NCBI RefSeq assembly: GCF_001698205.1
Contig: NZ_CP016591.1
Coordinates: 558,001-622,000, forward strand
Origin: Tsuneonella dongtanensis
GTDB taxonomy: Bacteria; Pseudomonadota; Alphaproteobacteria; Sphingomonadales; Sphingomonadaceae
Length of the DNA stretch: 64,000 bases
Direction of reading: 5' to 3'
A program made the position numbers and the translations under genes. The notes below the pieces were generated by a model. That model did not search any database, had not been told where the DNA came from, and saw only the letters and a program-made list of their open reading frames with translations. Positions 7,650-15,734 of the stretch are shown here, in pieces. Position 1 is the stretch's first letter, and each line of letters starts with the position of its first letter.

Positions 7650-9545
7650 TCAGGCGACGAGCTTCTTCGCCGCCTTCTCGATGAGGGCGGTGTCGCAAAC
7701 TTCGCCCAGCACCACGACCTCGCCACCGGAGCGGCGGATCATGACCAGCGAGAATTCCTCGCCCTCGGCAGCGATGTCTTCGAAGCCGAGCGGAGCGATG
7801 GCGCGCAGCTTGCGGGCGAGCGCTTCGCGCGGAGTTTCGCGCACCGCGGGTTCGCCATCGTCCGCCTTGCGGCAGGCGCGTTCGGCCTGGACCACACCTT
7901 TCAGGCCGCCTTCCGCGGCCTGGAGGTATCCGGCGAGCGCCCCGCGCTCGATACCCACGCGATGTGCGTGGGTCAGGACCGATGCGTATTCGGCGATGCG
8001 CGTCTTGTCGTAATCGGCCCCGAAGACGAGCTTCACCACCGGGGTCATCGGCGCGCGGTCCTGAACGGTCAGGCCGCTGTCGGCGATCAGTTCGGCGAAT
8101 TCCTCGGGCTCCGCCTGGGCGGCCAGGCTGAAGTCGTAGGCGCGCCCGACCGCCGCATAGAGCGCACTGCGGCTGCGGTCCTCGGAAGCGCGTGCGGCCA
8201 TCGCCAGTTCGCGGGCCGAGGCGAGGCAGTCGTAGAGGCCTTGCGTATCTTCCGCGCCGCCGAAATCGCCAGCGACGAAATCTTCGGAATCGTCGGCATC
8301 GTTGGCGACGACCATCGCGGCAACCGCGGCGAGCGGCGCAGGCTCGAAAGCGGCGTCGGGTTCGACCGCGTCGACCAGGTCGAGCGGTTCCTCTTCTGCG
8401 CCGTCGTCCGCATGCGCATACTCTGCATCGTCAACCGAGGTGAGCGGCGCGAAGCTGTAGGGTTCGGGCGCTTCCTCGACCGGAGCGTCCAGCTCGAGCG
8501 GCGCGTTCGCGTCGTCCTGCGGTGCAAAGCATTCTTCGGGCAGTTCATCGAGCGGAGTCGGGCGCTTCAGCCACTTGGCTACCGGGTCCTCGTCCTCGTC
8601 GTCCTCGCCGTAATCGTCCTCGTCGTCGAAGTCGTCTCCGCCCGCGCGGCCACCGCCCAGCGTCAAGAGCGAAGCGAAGCGACTGGGACCCTCGGGCTCG
8701 TCGTCGACTGCCTCGATGGCTTCGTAAAGGCCGGATTCTTCTTCGTCCTCGGCCTCGTCCTCTTCGGCATAGCCGTAAGGCGCGTCCGCAGCGACATCTT
8801 CGGCGTCGTCGCTCCCGAACGCGGGCAGGGGGAACGGGTCGTCACCGACGGTGTCCGCCGCCGGGGCCCGCATCGGCTCCGCCTCGGCGCCACCCGGGCC
8901 GTCGGCCCAGTCGGTCACCGGGTCGGTCGCCCGCGGGCGCGCATCTTCGGCTTCGAGTGCCTGGTCGATTTCGAGAAGGAGCTCGTCGCTGGTCAGCTGG
9001 TCGGCCATCTCCTTCCAGTTGATCACGCCGTAGATGAAATCGATCGTATCGTCGTCGCTCGAGAACGGCAGCAGGATCCCGCGATAGAGAATCGCGGTTC
9101 CGCGCTGGTTGACGAATTCGGCCTCGAAACCGATCGGCGCCTGGTTGGCGAGGATCTGCATGTAGTGATCGGTGATCCGCGTCAGCAGAGAGCGGGGCGG
9201 CACCTGGCCCAGGCTTCCCACGGTCGGGGACACTTCGCATTCCTCGGCAAGCGAGGCGCCAAGGAATCGGATCGAGGGATCGTCGATCCCGTTGGTGAAG
9301 TCGAGCAGTACCGAATAGGGCCCGAAGTCGGGCAGGGCATCGGGATCGAGATCCTCGATCGAGGGGAAGTTGCGGTCCGCCAGCAGGCTCGCCCAGTGGT
9401 TGTAGGCGCGCACCTGCATGCGCCGCTCGTCCTGCCCGACCGGGCTGGGCGGCGGTTCGCTGCCGACCTCGTCGTCCCCGAGCCCGAAATCGTGCTCGCT
9501 CGACCCGTAGTCGACGGCCCCGAGATATCCCCGCAGGTTATCCAT
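7650..9545 (-). CDS. PAS-domain protein with long acidic linker
   Basis: 631-aa protein without signal peptide or membrane segments. Residues about 45-180 (from NHWASLLADRNFPSIEDL to YGVINWKE) look like a PAS_5/DUF1419-type sensor domain. Residues about 190-430 are low-complexity and highly acidic (runs of D and E, few hydrophobics), probably disordered. Residues about 440-631 are a helical region ending in a compact beta-rich segment (SLVMIRRSGGEVVVLGEVCDT). No kinase, cyclase or DNA-binding motif is visible. Such proteins occur as conserved hypotheticals in sphingomonads. It sits alone between an App1-like gene and a DUF2141 gene. PAS call moderate; function unknown. Confidence 0.75.
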   Translation of the reverse strand: MDNLRGYLGAVDYGSSEHDFGLGDDEVGSEPPPSPVGQDERRMQVRAYNHWASLLADRNFPSIEDLDPDALPDFGPYSVLLDFTNGIDDPSIRFLGASLAEECEVSPTVGSLGQVPPRSLLTRITDHYMQILANQAPIGFEAEFVNQRGTAILYRGILLPFSSDDDTIDFIYGVINWKEMADQLTSDELLLEIDQALEAEDARPRATDPVTDWADGPGGAEAEPMRAPAADTVGDDPFPLPAFGSDDAEDVAADAPYGYAEEDEAEDEEESGLYEAIEAVDDEPEGPSRFASLLTLGGGRAGGDDFDDEDDYGEDDEDEDPVAKWLKRPTPLDELPEECFAPQDDANAPLELDAPVEEAPEPYSFAPLTSVDDAEYAHADDGAEEEPLDLVDAVEPDAAFEPAPLAAVAAMVVANDADDSEDFVAGDFGGAEDTQGLYDCLASARELAMAARASEDRSRSALYAAVGRAYDFSLAAQAEPEEFAELIADSGLTVQDRAPMTPVVKLVFGADYDKTRIAEYASVLTHAHRVGIERGALAGYLQAAEGGLKGVVQAERACRKADDGEPAVRETPREALARKLRAIAPLGFEDIAAEGEEFSLVMIRRSGGEVVVLGEVCDTALIEKAAKKLVA

Positions 9546-9672
9546 CGCGTTTCGCTACCCCCGTTGCGGCGTGCAGGCGCACACCCGATGCGATCGGAGG
9601 GGTTGTGCCGCTACGTGGTAAACATACCGTTAACTCGCTTCGCGACTTTTTGCCGTCGCGGCGCCGGCGACG

Positions 9673-10113
9673 TCACAGCATGTAGCGCATCTTGATCGTC
9701 AGGCTGACGTCACCGTCCCCGACCGGGAAGACCGCGTCGGCGTATTTGGGCGGAGCCATGCGGACGGGCGCGTCGCGCGAGAAACCGAAGCCTTCCTTGG
9801 GCATCATGCCCAGCGCGCGGTCGGCCTTGCCGTTGTTGTTCTCGTCGTGGAGCAGGGCGATGGCGTATCGCCCCGGCGTCACGTTCTTGAAGGTGAGCTT
9901 GAGGGTCGTCGCGGCTGGGACCACGAGGCGGTACGAAGCCGCATCGCCCGCGCACTTGGGAAAGCGCGCCTCGTTCGACGTCATGCAGGCGCGCACCACG
10001 CCCTTGGCCGAGCGCATACCGGTGACCGACACGGTCACCTCGCGCGTGGGCGCCGCGCCGCCGACCACCAGCGCGGCAGCGGCGATCGCCACGGCCTTCG
10101 CGGACCAGCTCAT
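9673..10113 (-). CDS. exported DUF2141 protein
   Basis: 146-aa secreted protein with a signal peptide (residues 1-20, ending GGAAPT). The mature part matches DUF2141: an immunoglobulin-like beta sandwich with the signatures YAIALLHDENNNGKAD and a conserved MPKEGFGFS segment. Function of the family is unknown. The true start is the ATG at 10113; the open frame continues upstream through the neighbouring gene but this ATG gives a proper signal peptide. It overlaps the sterol desaturase stop as ATGA, so the two are coupled, as DUF2141 genes often accompany lipid or carotenoid genes in this group (that association is my recollection). Confidence 0.85.
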   Translation of the reverse strand: MSWSAKAVAIAAAALVVGGAAPTREVTVSVTGMRSAKGVVRACMTSNEARFPKCAGDAASYRLVVPAATTLKLTFKNVTPGRYAIALLHDENNNGKADRALGMMPKEGFGFSRDAPVRMAPPKYADAVFPVGDGDVSLTIKMRYML

Positions 10114-10823
10114 GGCCGGGCGAGCCCGCGGTCGGTGCCGCACAGCTTGTCCCAGACGCGGAAATAGAGGCCGTAGTTGCATTTGTAGAGATCGTGGTGC
10201 CGTTGATGATGGCTGGCGGTTATCAGCCACTCCCCCAACCGGGAGTGAACGAGCCAGCGAGGAAACATCTCCCACCCCATGTGGTTGGTGACGCCCATCA
10301 CGGTCATGATCGTGAGCACGAGGCCGAGCATCGCGACGTGGATCGGGACCACGAACACGAGGGCGGGGATGACCACGGCCCCGGTCACGGCTTCCCAGGG
10401 ATGGAAGCTCATCGCCGCCCAGGCGGTCGGCGGGCGGCTGGCGTGGTGGACCGCATGGGCGATGCGAAACGGTTTCGGTCGATGCATCAAGCGGTGGGTC
10501 CAGTAGAACCAGGTGTCGTGCGCGGCGAGGTAGGCGAGGACGCTCAGCGGCAGGTACCACAGGGGGAACGCGCTCCAGTCGGTGTAGATGCGGGTCCAGC
10601 CGTGCTCCTGCCAGCCCCAGGCAACGACACCGGCCGGTATGCCGTAGATCGCCGCCGAGGCGAGCGACCAGCCGATCTCCTTGCGTATCTGCGGCTCGAG
10701 CCCGCGATAGAGCCCCGGTCGCACGCGCGATGTCGCCCAGGCGAACCCTCCGCTCGACAGCACGTACCGTACTGCGACGATCGCGGTCATTGCGGCGGCA
10801 GAAATGAGGATACCGGCGAGCAT
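10110..10823 (-). CDS. sterol desaturase / fatty acid hydroxylase family protein
   Basis: 237-aa integral membrane di-iron enzyme. The histidine boxes are HDTWFYWTHRLMH, HAVHH and, near the C-terminus, HHQRHH, in the order and spacing of the FA_hydroxylase superfamily. Four to five hydrophobic segments surround them. Members hydroxylate or desaturate sterols, hopanoids, fatty acids, ether lipids or carotenoids; the substrate here cannot be told. First gene of a two-gene unit with the DUF2141 gene (ATGA overlap). Confidence 0.9.
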   Translation of the reverse strand: MLAGILISAAAMTAIVAVRYVLSSGGFAWATSRVRPGLYRGLEPQIRKEIGWSLASAAIYGIPAGVVAWGWQEHGWTRIYTDWSAFPLWYLPLSVLAYLAAHDTWFYWTHRLMHRPKPFRIAHAVHHASRPPTAWAAMSFHPWEAVTGAVVIPALVFVVPIHVAMLGLVLTIMTVMGVTNHMGWEMFPRWLVHSRLGEWLITASHHQRHHDLYKCNYGLYFRVWDKLCGTDRGLARP

Positions 10824-10873
10824 CGTGGCATCGCTCTACGCGCGGCGGGCTATGCTGGCTAGATCGCCCGGGA

Positions 10874-11368
10874 CTAGATCGATTGGCCCCAGGGGGCGCA
10901 ATGCGGATCGGCGGCGACGATGCCGCGGCGCAGGGCCGTGCGGGCAAGGCGCTCCACCTCGACCTTGCGACGCGCCGGAGCGAGCGGATGGCTCGGCGCC
11001 GGACGGACGATCTCGGCATCGTAGCCGTCGGCCACTATCACACCGCAGCAATCGGGCCTGAAGTCGAGCCCGTCGAGGATCGCGCGATCGATTCCGGGCG
11101 GCACGCCCCAGTAGAACCGGTCGCAGAAGTCGAGATAGTCGGGCCACTTGCCGTCCCCGACCAGGTCCGCGCGGCTGACCTTGACCTCGACGATCACGAT
11201 GCGCCCCTTCGGATCGACTCCCATGAGGTCGGCGCGCCGCCCGTTCCGGAGCGGCATTTCGGCAAGGCACCAGATATCGTTACGGGCGAACAGCCGGTTG
11301 ATCCCGCGACAGACGGCAATCGCGTCATGACGGTCGGCCGCCAGCGTCAGCGCAGGTGAATCAGGCAT
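10874..11368 (-). CDS. mmcB: MmcB family putative DNA-repair endonuclease
   Basis: 164-aa protein of the MmcB (DUF2204-like) family, with a restriction-endonuclease-like core: RADLMGVDPKGRIVIVEVKVS carries the D-x(n)-E-x-K arrangement of PD-(D/E)XK nucleases. In Caulobacter MmcB is linked to mismatch and damage repair together with ImuABC. The gene stands between a small unknown gene (31 bases upstream) and the desaturase (50 bases downstream). No clear LexA box was seen in the short gap. Family call firm, biochemical role inferred. Confidence 0.87.
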   Translation of the reverse strand: MPDSPALTLAADRHDAIAVCRGINRLFARNDIWCLAEMPLRNGRRADLMGVDPKGRIVIVEVKVSRADLVGDGKWPDYLDFCDRFYWGVPPGIDRAILDGLDFRPDCCGVIVADGYDAEIVRPAPSHPLAPARRKVEVERLARTALRRGIVAADPHCAPWGQSI

Positions 11369-11399
11369 TCCGGCTTCGTGGAACAGAAGCGGAACGAGG

Positions 11400-11801
11400 T
11401 CAAGCCTTGCGAAGGGGCCCCATCGAACCCTGCTCGGGCACCAGGGCCAGCAGCGCGGCGCGGGCCGCGTGGTATTCGCGCCAGAGGGTCAGAGCGGCCG
11501 GGGTCGGGTCCTGGCCCCGCGCCGACACGGCGAGCAGCGCCTTGACCCCCGGGGTCATCATCGCGGCAAGGTCGGCCACTCCGTTCGTGGCAAGCTCGAG
11601 CCGCCAGCCGCCGACGTCGCGGATCAGCGCTGGGAAGTTGCGCACCTGCACGGTCGGCTTCTCGGAAGCGAGCCCGGCCAGCGCAGCAACCGCGCTGGCG
11701 GCGTCCTGCAGCGCGGCCCACTGCACGCTCATCGCGCTGGGCCCGCGCAGGGCGGCGCCTTCCGGGCGTGATGCAGTGAAGTCGGTGGGCAGGACGCTCA
11801 T
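11400..11801 (-). CDS. hypothetical protein (133 aa)
   Basis: Small, mostly helical, alanine-rich protein with no signal peptide, membrane segment or motif I recognise. The start at the ATG in position 11801 is chosen because upstream in-frame sequence is arginine-rich and runs toward tRNA-Arg, giving an implausible N-terminus. The ribosome site is weak. It lies 31 bases upstream of mmcB on the same strand and may be cotranscribed with it. Codon use resembles neighbours, so it is probably a real gene, but function is unknown. Confidence 0.6.
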   Translation of the reverse strand: MSVLPTDFTASRPEGAALRGPSAMSVQWAALQDAASAVAALAGLASEKPTVQVRNFPALIRDVGGWRLELATNGVADLAAMMTPGVKALLAVSARGQDPTPAALTLWREYHAARAALLALVPEQGSMGPLRKA

Positions 11802-11911
11802 CAGGACTCGCTCGTTAACCCGATTCGCTTGCCAAATCGCTAATGCGCGCGTCCCCGCCACAAGACGCTGGCGCCCCCCGGATCGCTTTGCTAAGCGCCC
11901 GCCTCCCGGAT

Positions 11912-11988
<77 letters not shown>

Positions 11989-12013
11989 CCTCCTTCGCAC
12001 GACCGTCTGCCAT

Positions 12014-12054
12014 TTGCGCTGGATCAATGCTGTCCCGCCTCACCCGGTCATAGT
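12014..12054 (+). promoter_or_regulatory. possible FNR/FixK-type box and class II promoter
   Basis: TTGCGCTGGATCAA at 12014-12027 matches the FNR/FixK palindrome TTGAT-N4-ATCAA at 3/5 and 5/5 positions, a form seen in alphaproteobacterial FixK/FnrL sites. A -10-like CATAGT follows at 12049-12054. If the box is centred at -41.5, transcription would start near 12062, in register with that -10. No good -35 competes. Site assigned by eye. Confidence 0.4.
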
Positions 12055-12087
12055 GTCGCAAGTCTAGAGCGAGGGAGGGTGGGCGAA

Positions 12088-12405
12088 GTGACCAGTGAAG
12101 CGACGGCGAGAGTGCAGCTTGAGGACCGCCTGGCGGAGCTGAAAGGCCGTCTAGCGCACCTTGATGCGGACCTGTCCGAACCGCTGAATCCGGACTCGTC
12201 GGAGCGCGCGGTCGAGATGGAGGACGATGTGCCGCTCGAAGCGCAGGCCGAGCTCGTCACGCGCGAGATCGAATCGGTCAGCCGCGCCCTCGACCGGCTG
12301 GACAAGGGCACCTACGGCATATGCGTTCGCTGCGGGGTCGCGGTGGCACCCGCGCGCCTCGAAGCACGCCCTGAAGCGGCCTTGTGCATCGAGTGCGCGC
12401 AGTGA
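12088..12405 (+). CDS. DksA/TraR-type zinc-finger protein
   Basis: 105-aa small protein of the TraR/DksA family: an N-terminal coiled-coil pair (about residues 8-75) followed by a C4 zinc finger, CVRCG...CIEC near the C-terminus. The family binds the RNA polymerase secondary channel and alters promoter kinetics, often with ppGpp. The coiled-coil tip carries several acidic residues ([12 protein letters not shown]) as in DksA-like proteins. Start choice: a GTG at 12079 abuts the purine-rich GAGGGAGG site, while the GTG at 12088 sits about 9 bases after it, so 12088 is preferred. A possible FNR/FixK box lies about 60 bases upstream. Confidence 0.87.
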   Translation: MTSEATARVQLEDRLAELKGRLAHLDADLSEPLNPDSSERAVEMEDDVPLEAQAELVTREIESVSRALDRLDKGTYGICVRCGVAVAPARLEARPEAALCIECAQ

Positions 12406-12430
12406 TCCTGGCGCGGCGTTCGGGAATATC

Positions 12431-12518
12431 CTGGTGCGGTCGAGAAGACTCGAACTTCCACGGGCTTTCGCCCACAACGACCTCAACGTTGCGCGTCTAC
12501 CAATTCCGCCACGACCGC
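12431..12518 (-). tRNA. tRNA-Leu (anticodon GAG)
   Basis: 88-nt class II tRNA with encoded CCA. Acceptor GCGGTCG/CGACCGC, anticodon stem CAACG/CGTTG around loop TTGAGGT (anticodon GAG, reads CUC/CUU), and a long variable arm closed by GGGC/GCCC identify tRNA-Leu. Confidence 0.96.
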
Positions 12519-12605
12519 ACATCGGATGAAACGGGCCGGCAGATCGCCGGGCCCCGGTAGGCGCGCGCCTCTAGCAACGCCTTTGCCGCCCCGCAAGCGC
12601 GCTTT

Positions 12606-12998
12606 TCAAAGGAACGGGGCCGCGACTTCGGCCGGCACCCGCACGAGGCGACCGCTCGCCTTGTCGAGCATCGCCCAGGTGCTCCGCGCGGCGACGATCC
12701 GCTTCCCCGATGAATCGCGGAATTCGACGCACCGGTCGAACTGCGCCCCGCGCGGACCTTCGGGAATGAAGGTCTCGGCGGTGACGCTCTCGCCTTCTGA
12801 TATATTGCCCCGATAGTCGATCTCGTGCCGGGTCACGACCCAGACGTACTTGTCCACGTGTTCGGGCGCGGCGACCGCCGACCAGTGCGCAGTGGCGATC
12901 TCCTGAATCCAATTCACCCACACCGCGTTGTTGACGTGACCCAGCTCGTCGATGTGCTCGGGTCGGGCGGTGAAACGGAGCGCGAAGCGGTTGGTCAG
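12606..12998 (-). CDS. acyl-CoA thioesterase (4HBT hotdog fold), CTG start
   Basis: 130-aa hotdog-fold thioesterase of the 4HBT/YbgC group. The N-terminal catalytic segment HIDELGHVNNAVWVNWIQE contains the conserved D/H-N arrangement (catalytic Asp replaced by the usual LGHVNN context) and the core ends in FRDSSGKRIVAARSTWAML. There is no ATG, GTG or TTG ahead of the conserved region in this frame. A CTG at 12998 overlaps the TGA of the upstream gene (CTGA) and lies 9 bases after GGAAAGG, so initiation at CTG by coupling is the best reading. Alternatives are a start inside the upstream gene or a sequencing error. Likely hydrolyses acyl-CoA; substrate unknown. Confidence 0.8.
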   Translation of the reverse strand: MTNRFALRFTARPEHIDELGHVNNAVWVNWIQEIATAHWSAVAAPEHVDKYVWVVTRHEIDYRGNISEGESVTAETFIPEGPRGAQFDRCVEFRDSSGKRIVAARSTWAMLDKASGRLVRVPAEVAAPFL

Positions 12999-13495
12999 CG
13001 TCGAAAACCTTTCCGGTGCCGCGCCAGTTCGTCGAGCAGCGCGTCGACCCGTTCGGTAATCGAAGCCATCGCTGCTGGATAGCTGGCGTTGACCGATGGC
13101 GTGTCGGTCCAGTCGCGAAGGGTATGCGCGGCACCCGGTTCCGGGAGAGGATTGAACGCGACCACCACGTCGGCCCAGGCCAGATCGGCAGGGGAAAGCT
13201 TGCGCAGCGGCTGGCGCGATACGTCGATACCGTCGTGCCGCAACGCCGACTTGGTCGCTTCGATTGCGCTGTCGCCCGGTTCGAGAGCGCGGGACTGCAC
13301 CGCGACACTCATGCCGCGCTCCTTCGCCCGGCTGCGAAGGATCTCTCGGGCGATCGGGCTTTTCACCGTACCCTTCTCGCAGACGAAAAGCACGCGCGGC
13401 GTCCGACCGGGCGGAGCATTGGCGACAAGTACCGTGCAAACGGCGGACAACAGGGCCGTGCGGCGGGTCAGGCGAGCGGAATGGTCGATACGCAT
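12995..13495 (-). CDS. exported LMW-phosphatase-like protein with altered P-loop
   Basis: 166-aa protein with the low-molecular-weight phosphotyrosine phosphatase/arsenate reductase fold. The phosphate loop is C39-EKGTV-K45-SPIA: the catalytic cysteine is present but the invariant arginine of C-X5-R is lysine. The region around DWTDTPSV could hold the general-acid aspartate. Unusually for this cytoplasmic family, the first 27 residues look like an export signal with a twin arginine (LTRRTALLSAVCTVLVANA), which suggests Tat-dependent export. Downstream it is coupled to the thioesterase gene. Activity as a phosphatase is doubtful; phosphate binding is possible. Confidence 0.75.
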   Translation of the reverse strand: MRIDHSARLTRRTALLSAVCTVLVANAPPGRTPRVLFVCEKGTVKSPIAREILRSRAKERGMSVAVQSRALEPGDSAIEATKSALRHDGIDVSRQPLRKLSPADLAWADVVVAFNPLPEPGAAHTLRDWTDTPSVNASYPAAMASITERVDALLDELARHRKGFRR

Positions 13496-13589
13496 GGGCG
13501 CCTCCGAGGGTTCAGCGCGCAGCGTTGGGCCGGGTGGCCTGTCACCGGGAGCTGCCTGGCCCGGCGATGTCCATGATATGCTTGCGGTC

Positions 13590-13610
13590 GTGACGGGGCA
13601 AGCCCGTCAC
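13590..13610 (-). terminator. hairpin at the end of the oligopeptidase gene
   Basis: GTGACGGG and CCCGTCAC form a perfect 8-bp stem around loop GCAAG, overlapping the stop codon of the oligopeptidase gene. No run of T follows on the minus strand, so this is at best a weak terminator or mRNA-end stabiliser. Confidence 0.4.
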
Positions 13611-15697
13611 AAACCCATCTGCCACAGGATGAAGCCATATTCCTCGGCGGTTTCGTGCAGGCTTTCGAACCGGCCCGACTTGCCGCCGTGGCCCGCGCCC
13701 ATGTTGGTCTTGAGCAACAGCACATTGTCGTCGGTCTTCAGCTCGCGCAGGCGGGCGACCCACTTGGCGGGCTCCCAGTAGGTGACGCGCGGATCGTTGA
13801 GCCCGGCGGTCACCAGCATCGGCGGGTAATCCTGCGCGCGGACGTTGTCGTAGGGACTGTAGCTTCGGATCAGCTCGAACGCGGTCTCGTCCTCGATCGG
13901 GTTGCCCCATTCGGGCCATTCGCCCGGGGTCAGCGGAAGCGATGCGTCGAGCATCGTCGCGAGCACGTCGACGAAGGGGACGTGCGCCACCACCGCGCCC
14001 CACAGGTGGGGATCGGAGTTGACCACCGCGCCCATCAGCTCGCCGCCGGCCGAGCCGCCCGAAATCGAGATACGGCCCGCCTCCGTGTAACCGCGCTCGA
14101 CTAGCCCGTTCGCCACGTCGACGAAGTCGTTGAAGGTGTTGGTGCGGCGTTCGAGCTTGCCGCCCTTGTACCACGCGCGGCCAAGGTCGTCCCCGCCGCG
14201 GATGTGCGCGATGGCATAGGCGAAGCCGCGGTCGACGAGGCTGAGGCGCGTGGTGGAGAAGCCCGGCGGTATGGCGATGCCGTAAGCGCCGTAACCGTAA
14301 AGGTGGAGCGGGCCTGGGGCCGAAACGATCGACGCGCGGTCCTTGCGATACATGACCGAGACCGGGATGTCGGTCCCGTCGCGTGCGGTAATGTGCAGGC
14401 GCTCGGTCGTGTAGAGGGACGCGTCGTAGCCCGAGGGCACTTCCTGCACCTTCAGGACTTCGAGCCGCCGCTCGGCGACGTGATAGTCGTAGACGGTCGA
14501 AGGGCTGACCATCGACTGGTAGCTCACCCGCAAGCGCTCCATCGCCCATTCGGGATTGTCGCCGAGGCCCGCGGAGTAGCTCTCTTCCGGGAACGCGATC
14601 GGCTCGACCCGTTCGGGATCGTCGTAATAGCGCACCTCGATCGTATCGAGCCCGCCCTGCCGGCCTTCGACGACGTAGAAGTCGCGGAACAGGTCGAACC
14701 CGGTGAGGTAGAATGCGTCCGACCCCTCGATCAGGGTGGTCCAATCGCCAGGTTGAACCAATTGTGCGGTGGCCAGCCGGAAGTTCTCGTGCGGGTCGTT
14801 GGCGAGCACGAAGAGCGTGCCGTTGCGCTCATCCACCTCGTATTCGACGCCTTTCTGCCGCGCCTTCACCAGCAACGGTTCGGCAAGCGGATCGGCGGCG
14901 GGGATCAGGCGGACCTCGCTCGTCTCGTGATCGCTGGTGGAAACGATCAGCCACTTCTCGTTGGCCGACAGCGTCGTGCCGACACGGAAGCCTTCGTCGT
15001 CTTCGTGAAAGAGCTCGACGTCGTCCGCAACCGGAGTACCCAGGCGGTGCAGCCGGGCGTTGTCGGTACGCCACTGCTCGTTGGCGAGGCTGTAGACGAT
15101 ACAGGTGTCGTTCGCCGCCCAGACGAGCGAGGAGAGCGTGCCGGGGATCTCGTCGGGCAGGTGCTCGCCGGTCGCGATGTCCTTGATCCGTGCGGTGAAG
15201 CGCTCCGATCCGTTGTCGTCGATCGAATAGGCCAGGCGCTTGCCGTCGTTCGATACGCTGATCGCGCCGAGGCGGAAGTATTCTTTGCCTTCGGCCAGCG
15301 CGACTTCGTCGAGGATCAGTTCGTCGGCGCTCTTATCGTCCTTATCGCCGACCGGCCGACGCCACCATTTCTTGTATTCCGCGCCTTCCTCGAACTCGAT
15401 CCAGTAGAGGAAATCGCCGTCCTTCTGCGGGACCGAGGTGTCCGCCTCCTTTATCCGCGCGCGCATTTCGCGGAACAGCGCGTCGATGCGGTCCTTCTGA
15501 TCGGCCATCGCGGCCTCGAACCAGGCGTTTTCGGCCTGGAGATGGGCAAGGATCTCGGGATCGTCGACCGTCGGGTACCTGGGGTCGCGGAGCCAGGCGT
15601 AATCGTCGGCCACGGTGATACCGTGATGGGTGATCGCGGAGGGCTTTTTCGCCGCACGCGGTGGGGCGTTGGTCGGCTTGACGGTGGCATCGTTCAT
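13607..15697 (-). CDS. ptrB: S9 family oligopeptidase B
   Basis: 696-aa serine peptidase of the prolyl oligopeptidase family, oligopeptidase B branch. The N-terminal two thirds form the beta-propeller; the alpha/beta-hydrolase domain carries the nucleophile S549 in ISGGSAGGELMG, D635 in TAGLNDPRVTYWEPAKW and H670 in MGAGHGG. The acidic pair and the segment GAYGIAIPPGFS are typical of PtrB, which cuts short peptides after basic residues in the cytoplasm or periplasm. No signal peptide is seen. It is divergent from pepP with only 37 bases between the start codons, so the promoters must overlap or sit in coding sequence. Confidence 0.92.
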   Translation of the reverse strand: MNDATVKPTNAPPRAAKKPSAITHHGITVADDYAWLRDPRYPTVDDPEILAHLQAENAWFEAAMADQKDRIDALFREMRARIKEADTSVPQKDGDFLYWIEFEEGAEYKKWWRRPVGDKDDKSADELILDEVALAEGKEYFRLGAISVSNDGKRLAYSIDDNGSERFTARIKDIATGEHLPDEIPGTLSSLVWAANDTCIVYSLANEQWRTDNARLHRLGTPVADDVELFHEDDEGFRVGTTLSANEKWLIVSTSDHETSEVRLIPAADPLAEPLLVKARQKGVEYEVDERNGTLFVLANDPHENFRLATAQLVQPGDWTTLIEGSDAFYLTGFDLFRDFYVVEGRQGGLDTIEVRYYDDPERVEPIAFPEESYSAGLGDNPEWAMERLRVSYQSMVSPSTVYDYHVAERRLEVLKVQEVPSGYDASLYTTERLHITARDGTDIPVSVMYRKDRASIVSAPGPLHLYGYGAYGIAIPPGFSTTRLSLVDRGFAYAIAHIRGGDDLGRAWYKGGKLERRTNTFNDFVDVANGLVERGYTEAGRISISGGSAGGELMGAVVNSDPHLWGAVVAHVPFVDVLATMLDASLPLTPGEWPEWGNPIEDETAFELIRSYSPYDNVRAQDYPPMLVTAGLNDPRVTYWEPAKWVARLRELKTDDNVLLLKTNMGAGHGGKSGRFESLHETAEEYGFILWQMGL

Positions 15698-15734
15698 GGC
15701 GCGGCCCTATGTGGGATGCGAAAGGACCGCAACA

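Noticed and set aside
8560-8800. GA-rich codon repeats in the PAS protein gene as a possible DNA repeat array
   Set aside because: They are D/E codon runs of a low-complexity acidic linker with no fixed period.
10114-11019. In-frame upstream extension of the DUF2141 gene to about 448 codons
   Set aside because: The extension overlaps the desaturase and mmcB on the same strand out of frame; the ATG at 10113 gives a signal peptide.
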